Shown piece by piece: positions 40,735 to 54,122 of a stretch of DNA of 64,000 nucleotides (positions are counted from its first letter, which is position 1; every line of letters starts with the position of its first letter). The notes under the pieces were generated by a model. The model worked only from the letters and a program-made list of their open reading frames with translations. It ran no database searches and had not been told where the DNA came from. Where the stretch lies: positions 11,984,245 through 12,048,244 of the forward strand of contig NW_023998414.1 of NCBI RefSeq assembly GCF_014805625.2, read 5' to 3'. This stretch comes from Glossina fuscipes. Its lineage: Eukaryota; Arthropoda; Insecta; Diptera; Glossinidae. A program made the translations under genes and the position numbers.

Positions 40735-40880
40735 CTGACGAGCCCCGCCACGATCGCAGCCACAATCATAAACGTTGCCACTATTACCACCACAGCCGTC
40801 ATCATTGCATGATAATTGCTTGTTTCGGTTATTGTTTGCCAGTAGGTGACACAGAATTTATGATCACACCATCACCGACA
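40735..40880. promoter_or_regulatory. Candidate enhancer-like block with homeodomain-type words
   Basis: A locally GC-richer stretch contains TTTATGAT on both strands (about 40767-40774 minus, 40859-40866 plus) and GCATGATAATTG in between. These resemble Hox/caudal and TAATTG homeodomain sites. Such short words also occur by chance. Confidence 0.2.
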
Positions 40881-41997
40881 TTGTAAAAAGTGGGTGGGTG
40901 TAAGTGTTATATTATATTTCTTGTTTACTCTACTAATTTTTATTACCTTACATACAAATGATCTTCGATTGGGTTGGAACTGTTTTAATTGCATTTTTTT
41001 CTCGGGATAACTACAGCCTCTAGGGCGTCCGTACGATTGTTATTATAATTGAGTGTTTAAGATTAAAAAAAGCAATAAAAAAAAAAAAAGTCAAATGAAT
41101 TTTGGGTGACTTCTCACATTTACGCCTTTAATTAAATATTGAAAAAAGATCACCGAATTTTTACTTACCCATCTCGACGAGTAACATATGTGCGCGTAAG
41201 ACAATGCGGGGACTCTAGTAAACTTCGAAAACAAAATATCACGAAACACATATTCGCTTAACTAATGCTGGGATCATTTTATGCGATCCGAGAGCAGGTC
41301 AGCAACATCAATTGTTGTAGCATGCACCACAACATGGAATTTCAAATCTATGCGACGAACACATGTTGACGCATTACATATGGTGAGTTTGCGCAATAAT
41401 ACGGTAATCGAAGAAGCCCTAGTCTCACTACTATTTGATTACAATCGCAGAGTAGTGTTCGAAGAGCACTTTTCAAATATATCGATATAGTCTTGGGCTT
41501 TCATTTAATGAGAACCAACAGGTATATAGACAAGTAAATAAGTAAACGTGAGCGAAACACATTCGTGAACGACATCTGTGAATCTGTCGTATCGGATTCG
41601 TACACAGATGCAGCACTCAGGTATAGTGGAAACTTACCCAAAAGGAAAAATTTAGCCTTTGTCTCATTATGCAAATGGCTATAATTTTTTAAGATTATAT
41701 GTGGAACAAGGCAAACTTTTTCAACTACCTTCTGAAGCATTAATTTTGATAGCACCTGCTATTAGCATAAAGGCAAGGACGAGTTGCTTCTTAGAATAGA
41801 AAATATAAGATTTATACGAATTAACGAACAAGCAATAAGTAGTTGAGCAACACTGACGATTGAATACCCTACACAATTTCGGACTACACAATTGTAATAA
41901 TACCTTCATGAGGGGAGCGCCCAAGATTTGATCTTATGTGATAAAAATTTAGGAAAAGTAACCTTCTTTTCAACCATGCTATTATTCTTCGTCTGCT

Positions 41998-42310
41998 TAT
42001 ACCCACCATGCACCATTTTCCTATAGGGTATAGAGTGCATTAGATTTCTGCGGACATGCGTAATATTTAGAATGGCTTGAGGTTGACGTACCTTGTATTT
42101 TTTTTATCTACCTACGTAAGCTTACGCGTCTGTCCGCCTTCCCGCCTATTCTTCCGCCCATCTGTCCGTCTTGTTTTCTTGTCCTTAAGCCGTTAAGGTC
42201 GTCATATTCAAAATATTTTGATGAAATTTGGTACACTGCCAAGCTCTGGCTCAACGGCGAACGCCATTACAAATGATTTAGATGGGATCACTTTGACCGC
42301 TATTTCCGCT
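41998..42310. mobile_element. Possible degenerate transposon remnant
   Basis: An inverted TATACCC (41998-42004) and GGGTATA (42026-42032) pair is followed by CTGTCCGCC...CTGTCCGTC and a TGATGAAATTTGGTACAC stretch. This combination recalls short sequences that recur in degenerate repeats of fly genomes. No transposase, reverse transcriptase or clear terminal repeats are visible, and I cannot name a family. Confidence 0.3.
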
Positions 42311-42495
42311 TTGCGTAAAGCCGTATTTTGAAAAATTCGTGAAACATGAATTAAAATTGAATTAAGCAAGGTTGTACCAGGCATTTAATAGTGAGCTATA
42401 ACTCATTAAAATATTTCCATTTGTTCTTGTATAAGAAAATTGCGAGAATATCAATCCGTTTGATCGCTACGCACGTACTTGTCATTGAAATCAAA

Positions 42496-42530
<35 letters not shown>

Positions 42531-42879
42531 GTCCCTGGATGGCCATATTTCCAACAATTCGACTGTTGGGCTTTTGAAGACTTCAGACTACTGATCGTTC
42601 AAAGCGTGTATACAGTCACTGCTTATCTATTAGTTTGTTGTTTTTTTGATTCCATTAATCTACAAAAACTTCTTAAATCTTTACAAAACTTAAATCTTAT
42701 TTATAAAGTTTTTATAAGAAAGAACCGAAACGGTCAACACATTTGCACTTGCATGTCAAAGCAAAGCATTAGCGAATCGCTGTTAATTCATAAATCAGGT
42801 AAACTCTGAAAACTTATTTCAATAATTAACGCATGCATGCGTAAATGTTTAAATATGTAAATAGATGAAGGAAAATAAG

Positions 42880-42928
42880 AGAGAGAGAGAGAGAGAGAGC
42901 AAGAGAGAGAGAGAGAGAGAGAGAGTGA
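42880..42928. repeat. (GA)n repeat
   Basis: About 24 GA units with one GCAA interruption. A GAAAGA-type purine run follows at 43237-43285. Confidence 0.95.
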
Positions 42929-44285
42929 GAGTGAAAAAAAAACAACAAAAGTAGATAAAAGAAAACACAAAACAAGAAAATAAAAAAAAAAAAGTTGAAT
43001 CAAATCTAACGATAACAAAATGTTAACAAAATACATCGAAGCTTAGCGTAGAAGTAGAACAAATTAAAAACTATTCAAGTTGTTACCGTGTTTGCAGTGG
43101 GAACTCTAACGATCCTAATACACACACTTAAGCAGTTACACAGCAACATGCATTCACGTAATGAAATAGTTATTGAAAAAGGCATGAAAATTTAATTTGC
43201 ATAAGCAATAAGCGTGAACGGGCGAAAGAACAGCGAATGAACGAGAAAGAGAAAGAGAAAGAGAAAGAAAAAGAGAAAGAAAGAGGCACCTGCAAGTGGG
43301 AAGAAGTGCATAGCGTGCATTAAATTATGCTCTCAAAGGCTGTGTGCATACATACTAGTACGGTAGGCTCGGTTCTTGGCTGTTGGAGTGGCTGTTGGTT
43401 ATTTCTCAAAAAGATAACGTTCGAGTAATTTAGAGTAATTTTTCGCACCAACAGTTTTAATTATATTTGTTAACACATTCTGTTGTTGTTTGTGTTGTTG
43501 TTTAGTTTTTAAATTTATTTAAAACAAACAAAAAAAAAAAAAAATGAGATTAAAGAGAGATGGAAATCTAACGTTTTTTTGTTATTCTATTTTATTTTTT
43601 TTTTTAAACAATTTGTATGTGTGTATGCATGTGTGTGTGTGTGTGTGTGTGTGAATATGAACTTTAACGCTGTGTCGCTGTGCTGTTATTCTCATTGTTT
43701 TTGCTGTTGTTGTTTTTGTTCTTTAACAGCGATTACAATCTCAAGATCATATGTTGATTTGGAATAACAACTCTCTAGAAAACTCTGCAAGAGATCTTTT
43801 CGTTGCTTGTGTTTTCCGTTTTCTTTTTCCTTTTGTTTTTTTTTTTTTTTTTTTGTTTTTTTCTGTTTTCTCGCTTTGTTTGGTTCTAAATACTTTTATA
43901 AAGATTTTTAGATTTAGATTTGGATTCACAAATGCTAGGCCAGTTCAGGCTATTTATGGTATGTTATGGTTAAGCCATGATAAGGTGCGCTGTATAATTC
44001 GTTCATTTTTATATATACATTTTAAAGGCCAAACTTAAATATCACACAGAAATTTTTCTATTTGTAAATGTCGGTAACTAAGTTTAGGAAGGAATAAAAT
44101 AAAATAAAAATGAAAAAGAAAAAGCAAAAACACAAAAAAAAAAAAATAAATAAATAAATAAATAAAAATAAAAATAAAAACTACATAACTGTTTCTCGCT
44201 TCATATGTATGGATACAGTGTACATATAAACATCGTCTTCGTGATCTGTAGTTCAGTGTTTAACATAACCAAACTCAGTCAATTG

Positions 44286-44317
<32 letters not shown>
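44286..44317. repeat. (GACA)n repeat
   Basis: Eight GACA units. Confidence 0.95.
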
Positions 44318-44399
44318 CCAGGAATAATAACGCAGAAGAAGAAAAGACAAAAAAAGAAAGAAAAACCGACGGGTATTTACAAGTTGGCAACTTAAAGGC

Positions 44400-44595
44400 A
44401 AGTGTTTATTTGAACGATGCCTTAAACTCTGGCCACAATGACCTGCAGCACTTTGCTCTGCGATTCTATTTCAAAAGCCTGTTTATACCACCATTATACT
44501 GGGGTGATATATATTGGCCTACACTCGCAATACGAGGCAACGACGCACGCTGTGCGTATGGCAATAAATCAACATTTTATTTGTTGAAATAAATC
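44400..44595 (+). other. Higher-complexity segment with a 60-codon frame, unrecognised
   Basis: About 190 bases of balanced composition just after a GACA repeat. Its open frame (GHNDLQHFALRFYFKSLF and so on) has no match I know, and reaches its full length only with a non-ATG start. It could be conserved non-coding DNA or chance. Confidence 0.15.
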
Positions 44596-44696
44596 TGCAC
44601 TTTATTGCTTCATTATTATGCGAAATTGTTATTTATGGCAGCAGGAAATAAAACACATATTCAACACGCTCAAAATCTCATATTCCCTCTCTCTAT

Positions 44697-44870
44697 ATCA
44701 TTCTATCTCTATCTATCTATTTGCCTCTCCTCTTATCTATCTATTTATATCTATATCTCTCTTGTTTTGCACTTTTTAATTTTGTATGATCATGAACTCA
44801 ATCGTTAGCCTTATTCAACACAACACAACACAACACACAGAACACAGCATAACATAACACAACACAACAG
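44697..44870. repeat. (CTAT)n and (AACAC)n repeats
   Basis: A TATC/CTAT-rich stretch to about 44760, then a pentanucleotide AACAC array with variants at 44817-44870. Confidence 0.9.
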
Positions 44871-44958
44871 TCGTTTACCCAAATCATTCCTTTTACTGTA
44901 ATTATTAGTTTAGTTTATAACATCCGTGTAAGTGCGAAATTGATATATGTTTGTATGT

Positions 44959-44965
44959 TTATATA

Positions 44966-45001
<36 letters not shown>
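44959..45001. repeat. (AT)n repeat
   Basis: About 20 AT units. Confidence 0.95.
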
Positions 45002-45003
<2 letters not shown>

Positions 45004-46736
45004 TTATATCTATGTTAGGCAGGCTTTTATTATTATTATCTTTGCATACATTCACTACATGATATGAACTTGTCATTCTAACTTTTCCATTCGAACAAAT
45101 CGAATGCCATTCTAATCGAATGTTTAATGGGTGAACATAAACCACAAGTCATCAATCATAGACACAGCTATAAATTTAATGACAGAAAGTTTTACTCTTT
45201 TCACGGCTAGAGAGCAGCTAATTAATACAATACATAAATATTTTCCAGTTCGTAAAATCGCATATAAGTTTCAAACAATCATCAATGAATATTTTAAATA
45301 GAGTTTTAGATACTAAAACGAAAAAAAAACCGATAACTGTTGCATTAACATGCATGAGTAAAGCTTTATTATAGTACACGTTATAGTACACATTTATGCT
45401 CGCACACTAATCAAGCTCAAGATTTAAGCTTGAAAAGTTCATTGTAAGAAATAAATTTTAAAAAGAAATTTAAAATCAAAACAAAAACAAAAACAATAAC
45501 GAACCCAAACTTTCTTTTTTTTTTTGTTTTTTCTTTCTTTCTCATATTAAAAGCACATTGTGCGACTACTATTCCTCTCAATTTCTTAGCACAAACCCTA
45601 AAAAAAAAAAAACAAAAAAAAGAAAAGACTATCAACAATTTCTTTGACCTAATTCTCGGTGCCTGATTGTAAGTCCCGAGCCGAAATTTGTGAGTCAGAT
45701 TGTCACTTCGTTTCAATTCCCGCAATAATCTCATTGCATCCCATAGGGTAAACGCGTACATGAACAGTGGCATTGTCTTACTGCTGGCAATAAATACATT
45801 TAGCTTGAATTCATCAATTTTCCACTTCCCCAGGACAGAGCTAAATCAGTGCGAAATATTCTTCGAAATTGTGAAAAACTTGAAAATTATTTATTGGTTT
45901 TTTTTTTTGAAATTATTTACGATATTATTACAGGCCTTAATAAAATACTAAAGAGAATGTTCGACAGCTATCTAATTTAATCGCCAATCGTATTACCGCC
46001 CAAATTTTATTAACGCCGTGCCCAAGTTTTAAGAGCCGCTTCCAAGTCGATTCAACCGATTTCAACTTTATTCTATTAATAATTGAAGAACGAGTTCCTT
46101 CATTGGGCGGGGTGTGGCCAATGCCACTCTTTACTCTATTTTGTGCTTTTGACAAGTACTGTTGCAAACACTTCGGTGTTCGACTGTTCGACTTCGGTAG
46201 TATCGGAACGAATTTTTGCTACCACTTGTTGCATCTTGCGACTTGAAATTATTAGCACAAATCTCTTCTAATGATGCAAACTATAATTTTGATTCTTCAG
46301 CAAGCTTTTGTTTTTTTTTTTTTTTTTTTTGCTTTTACTCTGAACGACAAAGTTCTTTAGTTTAGTGCATTTTCAGCATTAACGGAAGTGCTTGCACGTT
46401 CAGAGTTTTCGTCTTTCGCTGAACCACTTTCGTTTATACACTCAAAGACTTTTTTTACAGTCTCCAATCACTTTGCTTAAATGCAGATGAATTGTCGACA
46501 CTTCCGGCAAACTCTAATAGAAAAAGAATCGAACCATTTTGGAATGTATAGCATCTGGAACAGGAAAATGCTCGCCAGTGTTTGATCAAGCGACATATGT
46601 GCTCAATATGTTATTATTTAGGCCTGAACGTTTAAGTATGTTATAGAAGTGTAATCGTAACATGCTATATAAGCGTAAGCATCGAATATAATGTATATGC
46701 ATTAGGGCAATGCACCTACACCTATCCATAATCTAC

Positions 46737-46738
<2 letters not shown>

Positions 46739-46769
<31 letters not shown>
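46739..46769. repeat. (AT)n repeat
   Basis: About 14 AT units. Confidence 0.9.
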
Positions 46770-46772
<3 letters not shown>

Positions 46773-47155
46773 TTAGGTATAAGCGAACGTTTGCCAGCAT
46801 GTAATGTATATGCATGTAATGTTTCGAGTTACGATGAAATATGTTTTCTTTCTTTTTTTTTGTTTTTTCACTTAAATTGCAACGAAAGCCGTAACCTAGT
46901 GAGCAACGAAAGATTTAATTAAAGTGTACGCGTTTGGAAGTCATTTTCATTCAACATAATTAGTTACGAATTGAATGCAATATTAGTTAGTTTCGTTAGT
47001 GTTGCCGCTATAAGTTAATCTATTTGGAAATTTCAGATCGCAATTGGCCCATTAATATGCGCCCCTGATAGCTTTGACTTTAATTCGTTTACGTAAAGTA
47101 AATAATTCAAATAAGTGATCATCATTTTTTTTTTTTTGGCCTTAGTCTTAGGTAG

Positions 47156-47199
47156 TAGTAGTAGTGTGTGTGTATGTGTGTGTGTGTGTGTGTGTGTGC
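47156..47199. repeat. (TAG)n and (TG)n repeat
   Basis: A few TAG units followed by about 17 TG units. Before it, CTTAGTCTTAG|GTAGTA resembles an acceptor, but with a weak donor half. Confidence 0.9.
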
Positions 47200-47561
47200 G
47201 CAATAAAACAAATCAAAATCACATTTGTGCATTAAATTACCTTTCACTGAAATCTATCAATTAAAATCTTTTCATCTCTTTAAGCTTGAATGCTGCCTCA
47301 GTAGAAAGGAAGTTAAACAAATGTAAAAACACGAAAAACCCATACGCAACCGGTTGGTTGTTGTTCAGTTCTATTTAGTTCAACGCGATAGTGTTTGCAA
47401 CCCACACAAACAACAATTTCGTTTACAAGCCATCGGTAGACCATTTCTCAAGACATTGGCCGGTCATTTCAGAATTTACAACTCTGTGCTAGGCTTGTAC
47501 GCAAAATTGTAATTAAATCTTAGACAGAGACTTGCGACGGAAGCGTAAGAAGAAAAAAAAA

Positions 47562-47605
47562 AAACAACAACAACAACAACAGCAAAAACAACAACAGCAA
47601 AACAG
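47562..47605. repeat. (CAA)n repeat
   Basis: CAA units with CAG interruptions, preceded by A12. Confidence 0.9.
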
Positions 47606-47965
47606 GGATGGGCAGAAGAAGGAGAAGAGAATGCATACCAAACACAGCACTTCATGTGGATGCAAGTTTTAATTTACGCGCGATTTATTACTAAAGATTT
47701 TGTTTTATTACTAATTCCTCAACAGTTAAATGCCATGTGTGGTGGTTGAGCGGATATCTATGCGCTGGGGATGTATTGGGAATTGCGCTTGGCGTCGTTG
47801 TTATGATTGTGTGTTGCTGTTGGTGTTTAGTAATTGTTAAATGCAATTTGATTCATTTTAATTATGCGTGTGTGCACACACACATAAAAAAACGAAGATG
47901 GTAGAAAAAAAAAAAATATATATATCAAAGGCCACTATAAATAAAAATAGATCTCGCTATATAGC

Positions 47966-47989
47966 AGAGAGAGAGAGAGAGAGAGAGAG
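47966..47989. repeat. (GA)n repeat
   Basis: Twelve GA units. Confidence 0.9.
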
Positions 47990-48294
47990 GTATATGCGAC
48001 ATGCGATACAACATGAAAGCTTTTCCTCGTTCTCTAAGCGAATCTTAGATACCTTAGAATCTTAGATTCGAAAGCAAATCAAGTGGAAATTGCGTTTACT
48101 ATTCAATAATAATTATTGACGTATGCATGAGCCGATTAAATACCTTTTAATTATTGTTTTTAGAAATTTTTGATTCGATACCTACCTATATACAAGTCAT
48201 TCATTCATTCATAACTTATTCATAAATATTTGCTGTTTCACTTTTTTACATGCATTGCATCTCTTTCTTTTATTTTTTCATTTTTTTTTTGTTG

Positions 48295-48326
<32 letters not shown>

Positions 48327-49383
48327 CTTAACTATTGTGAATCTGTTGCGTTCACCTTTAAGTTTTATCTATGGAATGAAAATGGACGCTAAGTTAATCG
48401 CTTTCGAGCTTTCATTCTTCACCACTGAGTATACCGAAAGTTGTTCGCCGCTTAACCTAGACGCCATTAAATTAAAGTAGCAGTAACTTTCATCTTCTGC
48501 ATCGCGGCTTATTAATGAATTGAAGACCGGGAATGATACAAAAATACTGACATTAGCCATCAAAATAATTTCATGAATATATTGAAATTTTTCATGCTAA
48601 TCTAGAAAAAAAAGTCCTTCAACTCTACGAGAAATTTATTCTCATCAAAATCATTTAGCATCAAGCACCTAGCGTGGTAAGATCATCAATTAGGCAATAG
48701 TGTACTTGAATCCGTTACAACCGCCACACCTTAGGTAGGCGTAACAAGTTTCTGTTTGTTTTTCGGCTCTGCAATTGTCATGCGGATGAAATACGTTAAG
48801 CGAATCGTCGCGTTGCTATGGGATAATCAAAAAGTGAAATAAAGTGAAATTTCGGCAGGAGAGAGTCAAGTCTGCGCCGCAAACTTAACAGGTTTCGTTT
48901 TCGACGAGCAATTAAACGCAAAGAATACGACAACACCTGAGGCTGAGAGCTTGAAACTAATCAAAAATAATATATTCGAGAGGTTTTTCACGGTGATGCA
49001 GGTGCATTAACGACTAAGCTAGTAAATCGATGATGGGTTTAACGTGAACAACAATAACAACAATGAAAACAATAATAAGCTATACATGCCAATGAAATGG
49101 TAAAGTGTAGAGCGTTTTTTTTTTTTTTTTTTTTTATTGCTTTGAAAAGTTTTCGAGTTTTCTTATTATTAGTTGGGTACGGTTGTGTGCTGCAGGTAGT
49201 GTTGGTGTGTTATCGATAGTTTTGTATAAATTATATTCAAATGATTGTTGTAGTAGTCGAACATAACGACGATGATGATAATAATGATGATTAGTTGGTA
49301 GTAACTACCGCGATTGTGTGTTGGTTGTAATGTGGCCTCAAATTACTCAAATATCTTTATAACTATGGGTGTTTGTGTGCGTA

Positions 49384-49411
49384 TTTGTGTGTGTGTGTGT
49401 GTGTGTGTGTG
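49384..49411. repeat. (TG)n repeat
   Basis: Fourteen TG units. Confidence 0.9.
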
Positions 49412-49618
49412 TATGCTTATAAGCACATTTAAATAAAAAATGCGTTTCTACAAACATAAGCAGCAAATGAATGGAAGCACTTTTCATGTTATTAACCGAT
49501 GATCTTTTCTGAACACAACTGAACTTGATGTACAACTAAGTCATCGCGTGTACGTAATGCCATTTTAAATCTATAACAATTTGTTGGGCATTCGTATGTC
49601 CATTGGGAAATGTTCAAA

Positions 49619-49619
<1 letters not shown>

Positions 49620-49653
<34 letters not shown>

Positions 49654-49697
49654 AAAAACCAAAAAAAAAAAAAAAAAACTTAAAAAAAAAAAAAAAT
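49620..49697. repeat. A-homopolymer block
   Basis: Three A-runs (about 31, 18 and 14) separated by short spacers. Confidence 0.95.
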
Positions 49698-51079
49698 TTA
49701 TATATATATATATTCCGATTTTTCTTTATAAGGTTTTCACGTTTCTCCTTCAGTTCAGGCGAAACTGTTAATAAACCGCGCCAAGTTCTGAAAGTTCGAT
49801 TCTGGAATCGTCTCGATCGGAAAACCAAAGACAAGAAACCCAAAGCCGATATAAATGTCATCAAAGTTCGCAACTATCGTTGTTATTATGGGGAAATTGG
49901 ACGGGTCCGGTGGATTTTATGAAGCAACCAATTTTAGCGGGGCGAACTTATTTATACACCTTATTTGAAAGCCTTAAAAGCTCCACTTAAAAGACTTTCT
50001 CTTCACTTTCGTTGAATTGAATCAACCAATGAGCAGAAATCCGTTGAAACATTTCTTGATGAAATCTGGAAACTTGTCAGCTTTTCTCACGAAAGTTATG
50101 CGAAGTGAACGTCCGTACATATGTTGCACCTTCCATTATATCAAATATATTTGAAATTCCAACACAAGCAATAATGTGCAAGCAAATATGTATCAGAGAT
50201 GCTTTAGCCTATTTATAGATCATACCTAACCGGAAGATATTAAATAGGTCGGGCTCGTCCATATACGATTCCGTCGGACACTCGTGTACTAATCACCTTT
50301 GCAGTGTTAAGAGTGCATTTCCTCGCTTAATGTTACACGATGTGGCGTTAAGGCTTCACGGCAAATTAGTCGCGTGAAACACGAAGACACATCTGTTGCA
50401 GTACAGTTTCTCGCTCTTGTTCGCCCACCATTAGTATCACATTACTAAAACAATGGCATTAGAGAAACGAAGATGACCAACAATTTTCTTGTTCCTCTAA
50501 AATGTTGGAAATAATTGAGTACGAACTAAGTAGATTGACTCTGCGTTGACGGGAGCGGGCAAATACGCCTTAAAGCAACAAGTATGATTTCTTTGAAATT
50601 TTAACTAAAAGCATATATTTAAGTAATCCAAGGTTACTTCTATTCACGACTGTATTTTTTTAAATCAAAATTTAATGACACTTCCATGAGTTTCGCTTTC
50701 ACTTTCGCTTTCGCTTTTATAGCTTTTAATATTTTCCATCGTATCCGCAATGAATCAAGTCGGGCTCTGCATAGCAAGCAAGGGCATGCAAAGAGGTGAA
50801 GCTTCTAAATTGGTTTCAACTTTTAGCGGTGAGATCTTGAAATCTTAAAAGCAATAAAATAGACGCAGCTTCTTAGATAGTCAACTTGTGACCTAATTTG
50901 CTCGAATATGTCAAGTTTGCGTTGGGTGCGTGTGTATGTTAAATTTTCAATATATTAAGTTGAACATGACAAAATGGATAACCTTAGGTAGTTATGCGAC
51001 ATAATGCTTACGCCCTTTGGTGAATACAAGAAGACTCGAACACAGTCGAATGTAATCAATTGATCAGTTTTTTAATTTT

Positions 51080-51080
<1 letters not shown>

Positions 51081-51115
<35 letters not shown>
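51081..51115. repeat. T-homopolymer (35)
   Basis: Thirty-five Ts; the longest T-run I counted. Confidence 0.95.
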
Positions 51116-51116
<1 letters not shown>

Positions 51117-53065
51117 TTAATCATATTGGTATGTATGGTTGCTTTTATAAAATTTAATGAAACAACTTTTTTCAAATTTTGTTTCGCCTTTTGATTCCTT
51201 CCATTATGGCAACCACGATCAAGACCAAGATATGTAATCATCATTAATTAAATTAAAAAATTATTTATGACAAAAACATACACATAAGTATACAAGCAAC
51301 AACAAATTATAAACATTTTATATTTGTTTACGCGTTATTTACGTTGATCAGGTATTTGCAAAATTTATACGACGCATTTTTATTTTTTTTTTTGCTATTT
51401 TTTTTTAACAACCACCAACGGTTGGCGGCACTGCATTATAACTCGTATTAATGATACACTGTCGTATATATATATATATGTGTGTGTGTGTGTAGTTAGT
51501 TTGCAATTTCAATGCAATTCAAAATCATCGACAACCGTAATTGTCGTTGCAATTTCTGCATAGTTGCATGCATAGATATTTTAATGTTTATAGGTGTGTG
51601 TTTGCGATGTCAGCTTTGGGCAACTCTTACACTTGCTTACCTGTTGATAGTGTGTAATTAACAAATTAGTAGCAGCTCGGATCGCGGCTTTTAGTTTAGC
51701 TTAGCTCAACTTAGCTTAGTTCAGCTCAAGGCTAATTATGGTGATTTTTTAATTTATGTGAATTTTTTTTTATTGCGGTTCATGTCGTTGTTGTTGTTGC
51801 TTTTGTTTCATTAAAAACTACTTGATGAAATTTATGTTATTGTGTTGTGTGATTACAAACTATACACAAGATATCTATGCATGCATAAATGGTGCCCAGA
51901 ATCTCTTGCTTAACATTAATTATATTATATTTATCAGATTTTGTTGATTTTTATTCGCATTTTTTCTTTTTTTTTTTTTTTTTTTCATTATTTTCGTTTT
52001 CGTTTCTTTCTTGGCTTTTGCTTAGAAATAGCAAATGTGTTTCAGGCAGTGTAAGTGTGTTGCGACTTTTAATGTTGCGATTATAAACAATTGATAAATA
52101 TTGTTAATTACATAGTGATATGAGTATATACGACATGCGAATTTATATATATATATATATATATATGATCGTAAAGGGAGGATCGATAGAAAAATGAAGA
52201 CATTTCGTTCAGTTACTTACGATTTTCGTTTTTTCCTTTTTTCTTTTTGTGTTTTGTTTTTTTTTTTTTTTTGGTTTCGTGCATGCACAAAAACCGATAT
52301 TATTAAATTTCCCCTCTCTAACTGTCTCTCTCTCTTGATCTTTCATGGCTTTTGAATGCATTAGTAGGAAAAATGTATTTTAACATTAGGTATGAACTTC
52401 GCTTTCTACAAAGCTAGGATTGACTTCGCTTTCTATGAAGCGATATTTTCACCATCTACCGGATACTATATGTCGGACGCATGGAAATGATCTGATTAGC
52501 TTACAAATTTCCCATAGAATAATTCCCGAGATGTCCAGCTTCACGACAATTGAAGAGAACCGCATATTATCAATTCTTTCCACTCATTGCGTTTGTACAT
52601 CAGTGTTACACCGAAGTATTATAAACTTTTGTACATCTAGGAGGATCTATGACTCGCCAACCAAAGAGATTTTGATGTACCTGAGAATAGGCAAAGTTGT
52701 CATAAACGAATTTTTTAACAAAATTTAAAGGTAAAGGTATTGAAGCGCATACCATAACATGATAAACAGTAAACCATTATTAAAAAGTTAAGAAAGTGTT
52801 GCCCATAAACTCTAACAACAAGCATATTCTGGCTATGAGAACAATGAGAAATGACTTTGAATAGAGAAAGAACTGGAAAGCAATTATTAAGGGCTTCGGA
52901 TGTTTTCCGAGATGAAAAGAGCGCTTTACCTTAGCCAATATCTACTACATTTACAGTTCCTACGCCCACACCAAGACAAGAATACAATTCTCCAGGTCCT
53001 GTCTGGAGGTTCTCGATCGCTGATGAGCTCAGATACTTATTGGCAACGAATGATAAATAGGGAGA

Positions 53066-53068
53066 GAG

Positions 53069-53117
<49 letters not shown>

Positions 53118-53127
53118 NNNNNNNNNN

Positions 53128-53174
<47 letters not shown>
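53066..53174. repeat. (GA)n microsatellite interrupted by a 10-N gap
   Basis: About 50 bases of GA on the left and 47 on the right surround ten Ns at 53118-53127. The identical phase on both sides suggests a placeholder gap in one long GA array, so the true length is unknown. The 190-codon frame across it is a repeat artefact. Confidence 0.97.
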
Positions 53175-53176
<2 letters not shown>

Positions 53177-54122
53177 CAAGAGATTCCAGGTTCTTGATTA
53201 TTGCCATAAACATGGACTCTGGTATGCAAGGTGTAGAAATCTTGACGGCAATTTTTCTAAGAGAGTTTTTGCCATTAATGCAGATTTTTAACGACTTTAA
53301 TTACTTGGCGTTCTTGACATTGGGGTTCATGCAATGTCGTATCTTCCTATGTTCCTATAGGGAAACCTTACGTAAGCTCGAAGTTCTTGATTCATTTTTT
53401 GGAAGCAATTTGTGCGATGCTTTAAGCTCACGGTCTTCCAAAATATATGAAAGGTCCTTACGCATCTTGTGAGAGCCTCGTAGTAGTGAAAAATTTATCA
53501 TTAAACGAATTTCTAAAATCGTCAAGACGCTGTAACAATATGAAGACATTGAAAAATATTTTCGGTAATCAGCTTGCAGTCGGAAAGGTTTAACATAAAA
53601 GTTATCTCATTTGGACCAGTAACATCCGCAATTTATAAAAAAAAATTTCCTTAAGGTGATGTGCATCCAAATGTTCACCTCAAGGCGTGCATAATTTTCT
53701 TACTTGTTCTTACTATTCCTCATAAATATCAACTAACACACACACACAAGAATACACTCACTCATACTCAAACTCGTATGCCTAGGTACTCGTATGCAGA
53801 ATAAAGATAAACGGCTCGGCATAAATGTTAGCATATCAATTACCAGACATTTGAAATGCAATTAAATTGCAATGTAATGCAAAACGTAACAAGCATTTAA
53901 ATAATGGGCACGAAAAATACAAAAGATAAAAAATAAGTGAGAGAGAAAGAGTGAGCGAGTAAATGTGCGGTCGAGAGGGGAAGAGGGGAATAATGCCTGC
54001 AATTTTATTATGGGAGTATAAAAAATTTGCAAAAACACGATCATAAAACCATAACGTGCATAGAGTTAGAAAATACAAATTAAATAAACTAACTGGACAA
54101 AGACAAATGAAATGAATGAATG

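Noticed and set aside
45937..46271. Repeat-poor segment with 76- and 62-codon frames, considered as a transposon coding fragment
   Set aside because: No reverse transcriptase, integrase or transposase signature could be identified.
51631..51655. Minus-strand CAG|GTAAGC donor-like site
   Set aside because: It lacks a pyrimidine tract, any coding frame or partner acceptor on that strand; likely chance.
52900..53472. 190-codon plus-strand frame across the GA repeat
   Set aside because: It crosses a 10-N gap, its core is an Arg-Glu repeat from (GA)n, and the flanks match no family I know.
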